A DNA stretch of 64,000 bases from positions 186,001 to 250,000 of the forward strand of contig JAEULJ010000007.1 of assembly GCA_016793865.1 (NCBI GenBank), in the 5' to 3' direction. Of the stretch, positions 18,998 through 28,254 are shown piece after piece. The stretch is from Altererythrobacter sp. Lineage in GTDB: Bacteria; Pseudomonadota; Alphaproteobacteria; Sphingomonadales; Sphingomonadaceae. The position numbers and the translations under genes are program-made. Below the pieces are notes generated by a model. That model searched no databases. It was not told where the DNA came from and worked only from the letters and a program-made list of their open reading frames with translations. How positions within the stretch are numbered: the stretch's first letter is position 1; each line of letters starts with the position of its first letter.

Positions 18998-21226
18998 TTG
19001 CGCCAGATCATGCTCGCCGCCGCCGCAACCTTCGCCGCCATCGTACCGCTCTCGGCACAGGAGGGAGCGGTGGAGCCGCCGCTGAGCTTCGAGCGCGTCT
19101 TCGCCAGCCCGGCGCTCTCGGGCGATGCGCCGCGGGCGGTGAAGCTGTCGCCCGACGGCAAATGGCTGACGGTATTGCGCGCCCGCGCCGACGACGGCGA
19201 CCGCTACGATCTGTGGGGTTACGAGCGTGCGACCGCGCAGTGGCGGATGCTGGTCGACAGCGAGAAGCTGGGCACCGGGCGGGCGCTTTCCGAAGCGGCA
19301 AAGATGCAGCGCGAGCGCGCGCGTATCGGCAAGCTGAAGGGTATCGTAGCCTATCATTGGGCGCCAGACGGCGGCGCGATCCTGGTGCCGCTCGATGGAG
19401 ACCTGTATCTCGCCAGGCTGGACGGCACGATCCAGCAGCTCACCGACACGCCCGAAAGCGAGCTCAACCCGGCATTGAGTGTCGGCGGTCGTTTCCTCAG
19501 CTTTGTGCGCGACAACCGCGTGTGGGTGGGCGAAGTGGGTGGGGCCGCGCCTGCGCCCATAACGCCAGAGGGCGAACCGGGCACCGTGAGCTGGGGCGTT
19601 GCCGAGTTCGTGGCACAGGAAGAGCTCGACCGCGTCGAAGGGTTGTGGTGGGCGCCGGGCGATGCGCGCCTCGCCGTCCAGCGCACGGATGAAGCGCCGG
19701 TGAGCCTGGTCACCCGCACCGCCATCGGCGCGGACACGACCACCATCACCCAGCAGCGCTATCCCGCCGCCGGCACGGCCAACGCCATCGTGCAGCTGTT
19801 CGTGATGGACCCGGACGGGCAGAACCGGATCGAGGTCGATCTGGGGCGCGACAAGGACTTCTATCTCGGCCGGGTCGATTGGGCGAAGGACGGCAAAACG
19901 CTCTACGTCCAGCGCCTCAATCGCGAACAGGACCGGCTCGACATGCTCGCGGCCGATCCTGTGACGGGCCGGACCGAGGTGCTGTTCACAGAGCGCGCCG
20001 CCACCGGCCACTGGATCAACCTCAACAACAACTACAAGTGGCTGGCCGATGGTAGCCTGGTGTGGTGGTCGGAACGGGACGGCTTCGGCCACCTCTACCG
20101 CTGGCAAGCGGGGCGCTGGAGGCAACTGACGAAGGGGAAATGGGCGGTCACCGGCCTCGCCGGCGTGGACGAGGCCAACGGGCGGGTATTCTTCGACGGC
20201 ATGATGGACGATCCGCTCGCCCAGCACAGCTATCTGCTCCAGATCGACAAGCCGCGTGTGCCGCGCCGTCTGACCGAACTGGGCTATCACAATACGGCGG
20301 AGGCTGACGCTTCCGGCGGCGCCCTGCTCGTCACACGTTCCAACGCCCGGCAGCCGCCGCAGACCTACCTCGCCGATGGCGACGGGCTGCGGCAGATATG
20401 GGTCAGCGAGAACCGGGTCGTGCCCGGCCATCCCTGGTACGGTTTTTCCGCCGCCGCCCGGGAAGAGGAGTTCGGCACCCTCAACGCCGGTGACGGGCAG
20501 GTGCTGCACTGGCGCATGGTCAAGCCCGCGATGCAGCCGGGCAAGCGCTATCCGGTGTTCTTCCGGCACTATGGCGGCCCGCACGTGCAATATGTCACCA
20601 AGGCGTGGCGCGACCCGATCGAGCAGGCGATCGTCGCGCAGGGCTACATCCTGTTCGAGATGGACAATCGCGGCAGCGCGAACCGCGGCGTCGCCTTCGA
20701 AAAACCGATCTACCGCGCGATGGGCGGCCCGGAGGTCGCGGACCAGAAGCTTGGCGGCGAATATCTCAAGAGCCTTCCCTTCGTCGATCCCGGCAAGATC
20801 GCGCTCTATGGCTGGTCCTACGGCGGCTATCTGACGCTCAAGCAGTTGCAGGCCGATCCCGGCTTCTATGCCGCGGGGATCGCAGGCGCGCCGGTCAGCC
20901 GCTGGGAGCTGTACGATACCGCCTATACCGAACGGTACATGGGCGATCCGCGCAAGGTGAAGCCGGCCTATGACAAGGCCAACGCGCTCGAGCAGTCCGA
21001 CAGGATCGCCGACCCGCTGCTGCTGATCCACGGGATGAGCGACGACAATGTGCTGCTCGCCAATTCCACCGCTCTGGCCGCGCGGATGCAGCAGCGGGGT
21101 GCCCCGTTCGAGATGATGCTCTATCCCGGCGAGACGCACCGCGTGGCGGGGCCGCGGATCAGCCCGCACCTGTGGGGCACGATCATGCGGTTCCTGAAGG
21201 CGAACGGGGTGGCGCCGCCGGAGTAG
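18998..21226 (+). CDS. S9 family prolyl oligopeptidase (DPP IV type)
   Basis: A 742-residue secreted peptidase. A short signal peptide (MLAAAATFAAIVPLSAQ) precedes an eight-bladed propeller (about 30-490) with WD-like repeats, then the alpha/beta hydrolase domain with the nucleophile in GWSYGGYLTLK, the acid in HGMSDDNVLL and the His in GETHR. The family removes X-Pro dipeptides from peptide N-termini in the periplasm. The start is TTG 18998 or ATG 19010; the latter gives a more usual signal peptide. A single-gene unit between rplS and asd. Confidence 0.88.
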   Translation: MRQIMLAAAATFAAIVPLSAQEGAVEPPLSFERVFASPALSGDAPRAVKLSPDGKWLTVLRARADDGDRYDLWGYERATAQWRMLVDSEKLGTGRALSEAAKMQRERARIGKLKGIVAYHWAPDGGAILVPLDGDLYLARLDGTIQQLTDTPESELNPALSVGGRFLSFVRDNRVWVGEVGGAAPAPITPEGEPGTVSWGVAEFVAQEELDRVEGLWWAPGDARLAVQRTDEAPVSLVTRTAIGADTTTITQQRYPAAGTANAIVQLFVMDPDGQNRIEVDLGRDKDFYLGRVDWAKDGKTLYVQRLNREQDRLDMLAADPVTGRTEVLFTERAATGHWINLNNNYKWLADGSLVWWSERDGFGHLYRWQAGRWRQLTKGKWAVTGLAGVDEANGRVFFDGMMDDPLAQHSYLLQIDKPRVPRRLTELGYHNTAEADASGGALLVTRSNARQPPQTYLADGDGLRQIWVSENRVVPGHPWYGFSAAAREEEFGTLNAGDGQVLHWRMVKPAMQPGKRYPVFFRHYGGPHVQYVTKAWRDPIEQAIVAQGYILFEMDNRGSANRGVAFEKPIYRAMGGPEVADQKLGGEYLKSLPFVDPGKIALYGWSYGGYLTLKQLQADPGFYAAGIAGAPVSRWELYDTAYTERYMGDPRKVKPAYDKANALEQSDRIADPLLLIHGMSDDNVLLANSTALAARMQQRGAPFEMMLYPGETHRVAGPRISPHLWGTIMRFLKANGVAPPE

Positions 21227-21301
21227 CGCTTCACCGCGTCCAAGCGGTTCTGCCATTGCACAAGCGGGCCCCGGCGCTATCGCGGCGGCCTGCGATCAGG
21301 A

Positions 21302-22336
21302 GTGATTGAATTGGGCTATCGAGTTGCCGTGGTGGGCGCGACCGGGAATGTCGGACGCGAGATGATGCAGGTTCTGGCGGAGCGGGAGTTCCCTTGCGAC
21401 GAGGTGGCCGCTGTCGCCAGCAGCCGCTCGCAGGGCACCGAAGTCGAATTCGGCGAGACCGGCCGGATGCTCAAGTGCCAGAACATCGAGCATTTCGACT
21501 GGGCGGGCTGGGACATCGCGCTGTTCGCGGCCGGGAGCGGCCCGGCGAAGGACTACGCCCCCAAGGCTGCGGCCGCGGGTTGCGTGGTGATCGACAATTC
21601 CTCGCTCTACCGCATGGACCCGGATGTTCCGCTGATCGTGCCGGAGGTGAACCCCGGGGCGATCCACGACTACAAGAAGCGGGGCATCATCGCCAATCCC
21701 AACTGCTCCACCGCGCAGCTCGTCGTGGCGCTCAAGCCGCTTCACGATGCCGCTACGATCAGGCGCGTGGTGGTGAGCACCTACCAGTCGGTGTCGGGAG
21801 CGGGGAAGGCGGGCATGGACGAGCTGTTCCAGCAGAGCCGCGCGATCTTCGTGGGCGATCCACTCGAACCCGCCAAGTTCACCAAGCAGATCGCCTTCAA
21901 CGTCATCCCGCACATCGACGTCTTCCTGGATGACGGCTCCACCAAGGAAGAGTGGAAGATGGTGGTGGAGACCAAGAAGATCCTCGACCCGAAGATCAAG
22001 GTTACCGCCACATGCGTGCGGGTGCCGGTGTTCGTGGGCCATTCGGAAGCCGTGAACATCGAGTTCGAGCGTGAGCTCGGCGCGGATGCGGCAATGGAAA
22101 TCCTGCGCGAGGCGCCAGGGATCATGCTCGTCGACAAGCGCGAGGACGGCGGATACGTCACCCCCGTGGAGGCTGCGGGCGACAGCGCCACCTATGTCAG
22201 CCGCGTGCGCGACGATCCCACGGTGGAGAACGGCCTGGCGCTGTGGTGCGTGAGCGACAATCTCCGCAAGGGCGCCGCCCTCAACGCGGTCCAGATCGCC
22301 GAGCTGCTGGCGCAGGAGTGCCTGAAGAAGGGCTAA
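21302..22336 (+). CDS. asd: Aspartate-semialdehyde dehydrogenase
   Basis: A 344-residue enzyme that reduces aspartyl phosphate to the semialdehyde for lysine, threonine, methionine and cell-wall DAP synthesis. NADP-binding GATGNVG at residues 12-18 and the catalytic Cys135 in ANPNCSTAQ are visible, plus QSVSGAGK. GTG at 21302 starts after CAGGAGT. Its end overlaps the convergent emrB stop by 4 bases. Confidence 0.95.
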   Translation: MIELGYRVAVVGATGNVGREMMQVLAEREFPCDEVAAVASSRSQGTEVEFGETGRMLKCQNIEHFDWAGWDIALFAAGSGPAKDYAPKAAAAGCVVIDNSSLYRMDPDVPLIVPEVNPGAIHDYKKRGIIANPNCSTAQLVVALKPLHDAATIRRVVVSTYQSVSGAGKAGMDELFQQSRAIFVGDPLEPAKFTKQIAFNVIPHIDVFLDDGSTKEEWKMVVETKKILDPKIKVTATCVRVPVFVGHSEAVNIEFERELGADAAMEILREAPGIMLVDKREDGGYVTPVEAAGDSATYVSRVRDDPTVENGLALWCVSDNLRKGAALNAVQIAELLAQECLKKG

Positions 22337-23916
22337 TGCCCCGCCGCATCGGCCGGCGGAGGACCGGCGGGACGGACGTTCTTCTTCATCAGCAGCGCCA
22401 GCGGGATAGCCGCCAGGCTGAGCCAGCACATCAGCAGGTAATCGTCGATATAGGCGACCATGGCGGCCTGGCGCATCACTTCGGCATCGATCGCCGCAAG
22501 CGCCGTTTCGCCCAATTGCTGGTAGCGGTCCACGGTCGAGAAATCGAGCAGGGTGCCCATGCCTCCGGTGACATGGCTGGCCAGCCCTTCGTGGACGGTC
22601 TGCGTGTTGCGCGTCAGCAGCACGGTCGAGATCGAGATACCGACCGAGGCCCCTAGCGATCGCAGCAGGTTGAGCAGGCTCGATCCGTCGGTCCGCATCT
22701 GTGGGGGCAGGGTGGCGAAGGCGCTGATGTTGAGCGGGATGAACACCAGCCCCATCCCGAACCCCTGGAGCGTGCCGGTCGCAATGACGTGAAACGCGTC
22801 CACGCTCAGCGACCAATGGGCCATGAACCACAGGCTCAGGCTCATCACCAGAAAGCCGGTGATGATGATCGGTCGCGCGTCCAGCCCGCGCCGCACCGCA
22901 AACCCGGCGATCTGCATGGAGATCAGCACTCCGACACCGCGTGGCATGAGCACCATTCCAGTATCGATCACGCCATAGCCGAACAGGTGCTGGAGCATCG
23001 GCGGCAACAGCGCCATCGGCGCGAACATCACGATGCCCATCACGAACATTATCAGCAGGGCGATGGAGAAGTTGCGGTCCGCAAACACCCGGGTGGGGAA
23101 CAGCGGGGCGCGCGCCGTCACGAAGTGGATCACGGCCATCCATGCCGCTCCGGCGGCGAGCCCGGCGTAGATCCAGATCTCCAGCGAATCGAACCAGTCC
23201 ACCTGCTGCCCCCGGTCGAGAAAGAGCTGGAAGGCGCTGAGCGCCAGCGCGAGCAGCCCGAAGCCGAGGAGATCGAACCGCCGGCGCGAGGTCTCGCGCG
23301 CGGGCAGATGAGCGATCAATATGGCCAGGCTCAGCAAGCCCACCGGCAGGTTGACGTAGAATACCCAGCGCCAGTTCCAGTTCTCGGTCAGCCAGCCGCC
23401 GAGCACCGGTCCGAGGATCGGGCCGATCATCACCCCCATCCCCCAGATCGCCATCATCTGCGGTTGCTTGCTGGGCCGGGTGGTGTCGAGCATGAAGGCC
23501 TGGCTGAGCGGCGAGATAAACGCTCCGGCCACGCCCTGCAGGGCGCGGAAGATCACCATCTCGGTCAGGTTCTGCGCCATGCCGCACAGCATCGAGGCCG
23601 CGATGAAGCCCACCACCGAGCCGATGAACAGCGGCCGGGCGCCGATCCGGTCGCTCAGCCAGCCGGTGATCGGCATCGCGACCGCGCTGGCTATGATGTA
23701 GCTGGTGAGCACCCAGGTGACCGTGTCTGCCGTGGCGCCGAGCGAGCTCTGCATATGCGGGATGGCCACATTGGCGATCGTGGTATCCAGCACCTGAAGC
23801 AGCGATGCCGCCATGATGCCCACGACCAGCAAGGCGTGGTTCCCCACCGGCAGATGCGCCACATCGCCGCCCGCGCCTGCGGACACCGTTGCGGCAGGGG
23901 CCGGCCCGTCGGCCAA
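22333..23916 (-). CDS. emrB: DHA2-family multidrug efflux permease (EmrB-like)
   Basis: A 527-residue major-facilitator protein with 14 hydrophobic helices, motif A-like GWLSDRIGARPLFIGS after helix 2 and motif C-like GVMIGPILGPVLGGWL in helix 5. In EmrAB it works with an adaptor protein and an outer-membrane channel to pump hydrophobic compounds out of the cell. The start is TTG at 23916, 1 base past the emrA stop, so expression depends on coupling. Third gene of the marR-emrA-emrB operon. Confidence 0.9.
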   Translation of the reverse strand: MADGPAPAATVSAGAGGDVAHLPVGNHALLVVGIMAASLLQVLDTTIANVAIPHMQSSLGATADTVTWVLTSYIIASAVAMPITGWLSDRIGARPLFIGSVVGFIAASMLCGMAQNLTEMVIFRALQGVAGAFISPLSQAFMLDTTRPSKQPQMMAIWGMGVMIGPILGPVLGGWLTENWNWRWVFYVNLPVGLLSLAILIAHLPARETSRRRFDLLGFGLLALALSAFQLFLDRGQQVDWFDSLEIWIYAGLAAGAAWMAVIHFVTARAPLFPTRVFADRNFSIALLIMFVMGIVMFAPMALLPPMLQHLFGYGVIDTGMVLMPRGVGVLISMQIAGFAVRRGLDARPIIITGFLVMSLSLWFMAHWSLSVDAFHVIATGTLQGFGMGLVFIPLNISAFATLPPQMRTDGSSLLNLLRSLGASVGISISTVLLTRNTQTVHEGLASHVTGGMGTLLDFSTVDRYQQLGETALAAIDAEVMRQAAMVAYIDDYLLMCWLSLAAIPLALLMKKNVRPAGPPPADAAGH

Positions 23917-23917
23917 G

Positions 23918-25003
23918 TTACCGGCCCTTCGAGCCGGTGAATACCGTCACGTCGGTCGACAGGCCCGCGATAAGGGCGCGCGGGCTCTTCGCGTCGATCG
24001 CGATCCGCACCGGCACGCGCTGGGTTACCTTCACCCAGTTGCCGGTGGCGTTCTGCGCCGGGAGTACCGAGAACTCGCTTCCGGTGCCCGCGCCGATTGA
24101 GGCGACATGGCCCTTCAGGCGGACATCGGGATATGCGTCGAAGCGGATTTCGGCACGCTGGCCGATGCGCATCTCGGCCAGGTCCGTTTCCTTGAAGTTG
24201 GCCTCGATATAGCTGCTGCTGTCGCCCAGCAGCGTGACGACCGGCAAACCCTGGACGATCTGCTGGCCGGCCTGAAGACGATCGGCCTCGGCGACACGTC
24301 CCGCCATCGGCGCGCGAACCTGGGTGCGTCGCAGGTTGAGCTCGGCCAGCGCCTTGCTCGCCTGGGCCTGCGCGACCTGCGGATTGATGCCGGGCACGGC
24401 GCTGCCTGTGGCCAGCTTCGCGCGCGCGGCAGCCTGCTTGGCTTCGGCAAGGCGCAGTTCCTCACGAGCCTGGTTCACGGCGTGCTGCGCTGTGTCATAC
24501 GCAACCTTGGTGAGGAAACCGCGCTGGTACAGCGCATCCTTGCGGGCGTAATCCGCCTGGCTGAAGCGGATGTTCTCGCGAGCGGCGGAGATGTCCGCGC
24601 CGGAAAGGTCGGCGGAATTGGCGAGCGCGGTGACATTGGCCTGTGCCGCGGCGATCGAGGCATCCGCCTGCGCGATGGCAAGGCGATAGGGTTCCGGGTC
24701 GATCCGGAAAAGAAGCTGGCCGGCGCGCACCTCGTCGCCATCCCGCACCAGAACCTGGGTGATCGTGCCGCCTACCTGCGCGGTGACCGAAACCTTGTCC
24801 TGCTTCACATAGGCATTGTCGGTCGAGACCTGGCCTTCGAGGCTGATCCAATAGGCCGCGCCACCGATAAGCAGGGCGGCGGGCACCGACAGCATCAATA
24901 TCAACCGACCCCAACGCCGCCGGGGCCGGGGCGGCGTGCCTTCCACAGGCGGCGGTGCGGGGGCGGTCTCGTCGGCGACAAGCGGTGTATCGGCATCAGC
25001 CAT
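23918..25003 (-). CDS. emrA: EmrA-like membrane-fusion adaptor (HlyD family)
   Basis: A 361-residue inner-membrane adaptor: a short Pro-rich cytoplasmic N-terminus, one membrane helix (LILMLSVPAALLIGGAAYWI), a biotinyl/lipoyl-like domain (VDNAYVKQ... VSVTAQVGGTITQVLV), a long alpha hairpin (about 100-190), and the closing barrel (VRAPMAGRVAEADRLQAGQ). Its ATG at 25003 lies 8 bases inside the marR end, so the genes are coupled. It bridges EmrB to an outer-membrane factor. Confidence 0.9.
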   Translation of the reverse strand: MADADTPLVADETAPAPPPVEGTPPRPRRRWGRLILMLSVPAALLIGGAAYWISLEGQVSTDNAYVKQDKVSVTAQVGGTITQVLVRDGDEVRAGQLLFRIDPEPYRLAIAQADASIAAAQANVTALANSADLSGADISAARENIRFSQADYARKDALYQRGFLTKVAYDTAQHAVNQAREELRLAEAKQAAARAKLATGSAVPGINPQVAQAQASKALAELNLRRTQVRAPMAGRVAEADRLQAGQQIVQGLPVVTLLGDSSSYIEANFKETDLAEMRIGQRAEIRFDAYPDVRLKGHVASIGAGTGSEFSVLPAQNATGNWVKVTQRVPVRIAIDAKSPRALIAGLSTDVTVFTGSKGR

Positions 25004-25445
25004 TGGCCGCCTCCCTGGCGTCGGTGCGATCCGCGGCAAGGTTTTCGGCAACGATCGCAAGCAGGCGCATCAGCTCTGCTCGTTCTCCCGTCGAAAGACC
25101 CTGGCTCATGTCCTCCACCAGCTCCTCCACGCGGGTCCGCAGCCTGCCCACGATGCCGCGGCTCTTGTCGGTAAGGTGCAGCAGGCGCGCGCGACGATCC
25201 GAGGGATCGGCTACCCGCGCGATCCATCCCGCGTCCTCCATCCGGTCGACGATGCGGGTCAAGGTGATGGGCTCGATCTCCAGCCGCTCGGCATAGAATG
25301 CCTGGTTGTTGTCGGGAAACTTTTGCAGGGAAAGCAGCAGCCGCGCCTGCACCGCGGTGAGGCCGAGCCCGCGAACGCGCTCGTCGAATGCGCGACGCAG
25401 GAGGCGGGAGCTGTCACTGAGGAGATAACCGATATTGGATTCCAT
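24996..25445 (-). CDS. MarR-family transcriptional repressor of the efflux operon
   Basis: A 149-residue winged-helix protein. The MarR core is clear: LTAVQARLLLSLQKFPDNNQ, the wing IVDRMEDAGWIARVADPSDRRARLLHLT, and the dimerisation helices at both ends. Such proteins usually sense the drug exported by the neighbouring pump and release their operator. It is the first gene of the emrAB operon, and a perfect AT-rich palindrome lies 10 bases upstream of its ATG. The frame upstream of 25445 runs on but overlaps that operator and is not protein-like. Confidence 0.88.
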   Translation of the reverse strand: MESNIGYLLSDSSRLLRRAFDERVRGLGLTAVQARLLLSLQKFPDNNQAFYAERLEIEPITLTRIVDRMEDAGWIARVADPSDRRARLLHLTDKSRGIVGRLRTRVEELVEDMSQGLSTGERAELMRLLAIVAENLAADRTDAREAANG

Positions 25446-25455
25446 GCGTGCACAT

Positions 25456-25475
25456 ATAATAAGTGTGCTTATTAT
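25456..25475 (-). promoter_or_regulatory. MarR-type operator palindrome
   Basis: Perfect inverted repeat with arms ATAATAAG and CTTATTAT around TGTG. It is the most AT-rich stretch in the area and overlaps the expected promoter of marR-emrA-emrB. Confidence 0.6.
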
Positions 25476-25556
25476 TCCAAGCCCCTGAGAGCACCGCGCT
25501 GGCGCCGGCCATGATGGCGCGTTATTCGGCGACGGCAACGCCAGCGGGAGAGCGGG

Positions 25557-26354
25557 ATGAATGAGACCTTCGCGGGCTTCGGCGGTACTCCGCTGGCCCT
25601 GCATCGTGTGGGCTCGGGCCGTCCCGTGATCCTCCTTCATGGGCTGTTCTCGAGCGCGGAGATGAACTGGCTCAAGTTCGGGCACGCGGCCACGATCGCG
25701 GCGCAGGGATATGAAGTGCTGATGCCCGATCTGCGCGCGCATGGCGCAAGCGCGGCGCCGCACGATCCCGCCGCCTACCCCCCCGATGTACTGGTGCGCG
25801 ATCTGGCCGCGCTGGTCGAGCATCTCGCGCTGACGGACTACGACCTGGGCGGCTTCTCGCTGGGCGCGCGCACGGTTCTCCATGCCGTTGCCAAGGGGGT
25901 GGTCGAACCCCGGAGGCTGGTGGTCGCCGGCATGGGGGTGGCGGGCCTCGACGATTGGAGCCGCCGCGCGGCCTTCTTCATCCGCGTGATCGACGAGTTC
26001 GACACGCTTCCCCACGGCGATCCGGGATGGCTGGCGGCGCAGTTCCTGAAATCGCAGAAGGTCGATCGGGTCGCGGCACGGCTGCTGCTGGGCAGCATTT
26101 CCGACCTCCCGCCAGGCCTGCTCGCGAGCGTGGATATGCCCGCACTGGTGGTCTGCGGTGACCAGGACGACGACAACGGCTCCTCGGTCGAGCTTGCCAA
26201 ACGCCTTCCCGATGCGGTCCATGTCGAGGTTCCGGGTACGCATATGGGCAGCGTGGCCCGCAAGGAACTCGGCATCGCCATCGCCGGTTGGCTTGGCCCG
26301 GCCTCCCGGCTGGAAGCGCTGGCGAGCGGAGAGACGGGCGCTCATGGGCGATAG
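25557..26354 (+). CDS. Alpha/beta-fold hydrolase
   Basis: A 265-residue hydrolase with oxyanion motif LLHGLFSS (about 27-34), nucleophile S101 in GGFSLGART, acid in CGDQDDDNGS and His in PGTHMGS. The substrate is not predictable. Its stop overlaps the start of the retropepsin-like gene by 11 bases, and that gene overlaps rimK, so it belongs to a three-gene operon. Confidence 0.82.
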   Translation: MNETFAGFGGTPLALHRVGSGRPVILLHGLFSSAEMNWLKFGHAATIAAQGYEVLMPDLRAHGASAAPHDPAAYPPDVLVRDLAALVEHLALTDYDLGGFSLGARTVLHAVAKGVVEPRRLVVAGMGVAGLDDWSRRAAFFIRVIDEFDTLPHGDPGWLAAQFLKSQKVDRVAARLLLGSISDLPPGLLASVDMPALVVCGDQDDDNGSSVELAKRLPDAVHVEVPGTHMGSVARKELGIAIAGWLGPASRLEALASGETGAHGR

Positions 26355-26805
26355 GCCGCCGCTCAAGGTGATCGGATGGCGCGAGCTGGTTCATCTGCCC
26401 GCGCTTGGCCTGCGCGCGATTCCGGCCAAGATCGATACCGGCGCGCGCACATCGTCGCTGCACGCCACCATTCTCGAGGAATTCGAGCGCGAGGGCAGCA
26501 CCTTCGTGCGCTTCGCCGTCGATTTTCCCCAACAGCACGTGCGCCAGGTGTGCGAGGCGGTTCAGATCGACTGGCGCGGTGTCACAAGCTCCAACGGCAC
26601 CACGCAGTTGCGGCGGATCATCAAGACGCCGCTCAGGATCGGGGCCACACGCTTCCGCGCCGAAATCAGCCTGGCTGACCGGTCCGATATGCGATTTCCC
26701 ATGCTGATCGGGCGATCATCGCTTAGGAGGCGCTTCGTGGTCGACTCGGGCCACAGCTGGCTTCAATCGCCGGGCACCGCGCCCGAAGAAGGCCATGACG
26801 CATGA
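26344..26805 (+). CDS. rimB: RimB-like retropepsin-fold aspartic protease
   Basis: A 153-residue single-domain aspartyl protease of the Zn_protease/RimB type. The catalytic motif [14 protein letters not shown] places Asp31 in a DTG triad; as in retroviral proteases the enzyme must dimerise. In Pseudomonas a RimB-like protease is encoded with RimK and works on the Glu-modified S6 system; the same adjacency here (4-base overlap with rimK) supports that link. The symbol is by analogy. Confidence 0.78.
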   Translation: MGDRPPLKVIGWRELVHLPALGLRAIPAKIDTGARTSSLHATILEEFEREGSTFVRFAVDFPQQHVRQVCEAVQIDWRGVTSSNGTTQLRRIIKTPLRIGATRFRAEISLADRSDMRFPMLIGRSSLRRRFVVDSGHSWLQSPGTAPEEGHDA

Positions 26806-27722
26806 AGGTTGGGTCAATGCGCATCGCCATGCTGGCGCGCAATCGCGATCTCTACTCGCACCGCCGCCTGGCCGAGGCGGCGGAGGCGCGGGGCCACGTC
26901 ATCGACATCCTCAACACATTGCACTGCACCGTCCACATCGCCACGCATCGTCCGACGGTGTTCTATCGGGGCGAGCCGGTGCCGGCCTATGACGCGATCA
27001 TCCCGCGCATCGGTGCTTCGGTCACGCATTACGGCATGGCGGTGCTGCGTCAGTTCGAGATGGGCGGGGTCTGGCCGCTGAACGAAAGCGTCGCCATCGG
27101 CCGCAGCCGTGACAAGCTGCGATCGATGCAGATCCTGGCCAAGAACGGCCTCGGCCTGCCGCTTACCGCCTTTGCCCACGATCCCCGGCAGACGGGAGAG
27201 ATCATCCGCGCGGTCAAAGGCCCGCCGGTGGTCATCAAGCTGCTGGAAGGCACCCAGGGCATCGGCGTGGTTCTGGCCGAGACCGAGGCGAGCGCCAAAT
27301 CGGTGATCGAGGCCTTCCGCGGTGCCAACGTCAACATCCTGGTACAGGAGTTCATCAAGGAAGCCGGCGGCACCGACATTCGCGCCCTGGTGATCGGCGG
27401 CAAGGTGGTGGCGGCGATGAAGCGCACCGGCGCGCCCGAGGACTTCCGCAGCAATTTGCATCGCGGCGGCAGCGCCGAGGTGGTCAAGATCACTCCCGAG
27501 GAGCGCTCCAGCGCGGTCCGCGCCGCCAAGCATATGGGCCTCAACGTGTGCGGCGTGGATATGCTGCGATCGAATCATGGCCCGGTGATCATGGAGGTCA
27601 ATTCCTCGCCCGGGCTGGAAGGGATCGAGACCGCCACCGGCAAGGATGTCGCCGGCATGATCATCGAGTTCATCGCCGCCAATGCCAAGGTGGGGAAGAC
27701 CCGCACCAAGGGCGCGGGCTGA
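26802..27722 (+). CDS. rimK: RimK-type S6-C-terminal glutamate ligase
   Basis: A 306-residue ATP-grasp ligase. RimK signatures include the N-terminal [17 protein letters not shown], the [11 protein letters not shown] segment, the ATP loop [16 protein letters not shown] and the metal-binding [15 protein letters not shown]. RimK adds glutamates to the C-terminus of ribosomal protein S6; rpsF lies 3 kb downstream in this window. The ATG at 26802 overlaps the preceding stop as ATGA; ATG 26817 is an alternative giving the more usual MRIAMLARN start. Confidence 0.92.
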   Translation: MKVGSMRIAMLARNRDLYSHRRLAEAAEARGHVIDILNTLHCTVHIATHRPTVFYRGEPVPAYDAIIPRIGASVTHYGMAVLRQFEMGGVWPLNESVAIGRSRDKLRSMQILAKNGLGLPLTAFAHDPRQTGEIIRAVKGPPVVIKLLEGTQGIGVVLAETEASAKSVIEAFRGANVNILVQEFIKEAGGTDIRALVIGGKVVAAMKRTGAPEDFRSNLHRGGSAEVVKITPEERSSAVRAAKHMGLNVCGVDMLRSNHGPVIMEVNSSPGLEGIETATGKDVAGMIIEFIAANAKVGKTRTKGAG

Positions 27723-27751
27723 GCCACGCGGCCCGGGCCGGCCACGCTTCC

Positions 27752-28189
27752 CTATCTTGGGCGGAGCCTCGCGTCGGGCAGGGCCGCCAGCTCCGCGGCG
27801 GTCATGGCCGTCTCGAGATCGGTGTCATTGCCGCTCTTTCGCGCGGAAAGGCCGGTTAGCGGGACGACAACGTAGCGGTCGGGATCGGTGTTCGCGAGTT
27901 CCACCAGCAGGCCGGTGATGGCGCCGCCAGCGTCGCGGCGGATCTGTTCGATTTCGCCCAGATTGGTGCCGTCGGCTGTCACCAGATCGGCGTCGAGGAG
28001 CTGCGTTTCGCTAAGTCCGAACGCGACCGGTGTCGGTACGGCGGCCGGGACGGCCGCCACGGCCGCGCCGGCGTCGGCCTGCGGATCGACATCGCCGGCC
28101 ACCACATCGGTCGGCTTCCCCTTGGTCGATCCGCAAGCAGCGAGAGCGGAAAGGCACAGTGCGGCCAGGACGACTGGGGCGGTCTTCAT
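27752..28189 (-). CDS. PRC-barrel lipoprotein
   Basis: A 145-residue lipoprotein: signal peptide with lipobox LAAC (Cys about residue 19), a Pro/Ala-rich linker, and a PRC-barrel-like domain (LLDADLVTADGTNLGEIEQIR... GLLVELANTDPDRYVVVPLTGL). PRC-barrels bind RNA or proteins in the cytoplasm; a lipid-anchored one is of unknown role. The start ATG 28189 is preceded by no clear AGGAG. It is convergent with rimK. Confidence 0.72.
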   Translation of the reverse strand: MKTAPVVLAALCLSALAACGSTKGKPTDVVAGDVDPQADAGAAVAAVPAAVPTPVAFGLSETQLLDADLVTADGTNLGEIEQIRRDAGGAITGLLVELANTDPDRYVVVPLTGLSARKSGNDTDLETAMTAAELAALPDARLRPR

Positions 28190-28254
28190 CGAGGGTCTCC
28201 GAAATTGCTGAAGCCTCGATACAATGGGTGGCCGCCCGTCGTGTTCCACACTCC

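Noticed and set aside
18284..21256. 990-codon open frame opposite trmD, rplS and the S9 peptidase
   Set aside because: Covers three firmly identified genes on the other strand; composition is that of an antisense shadow.
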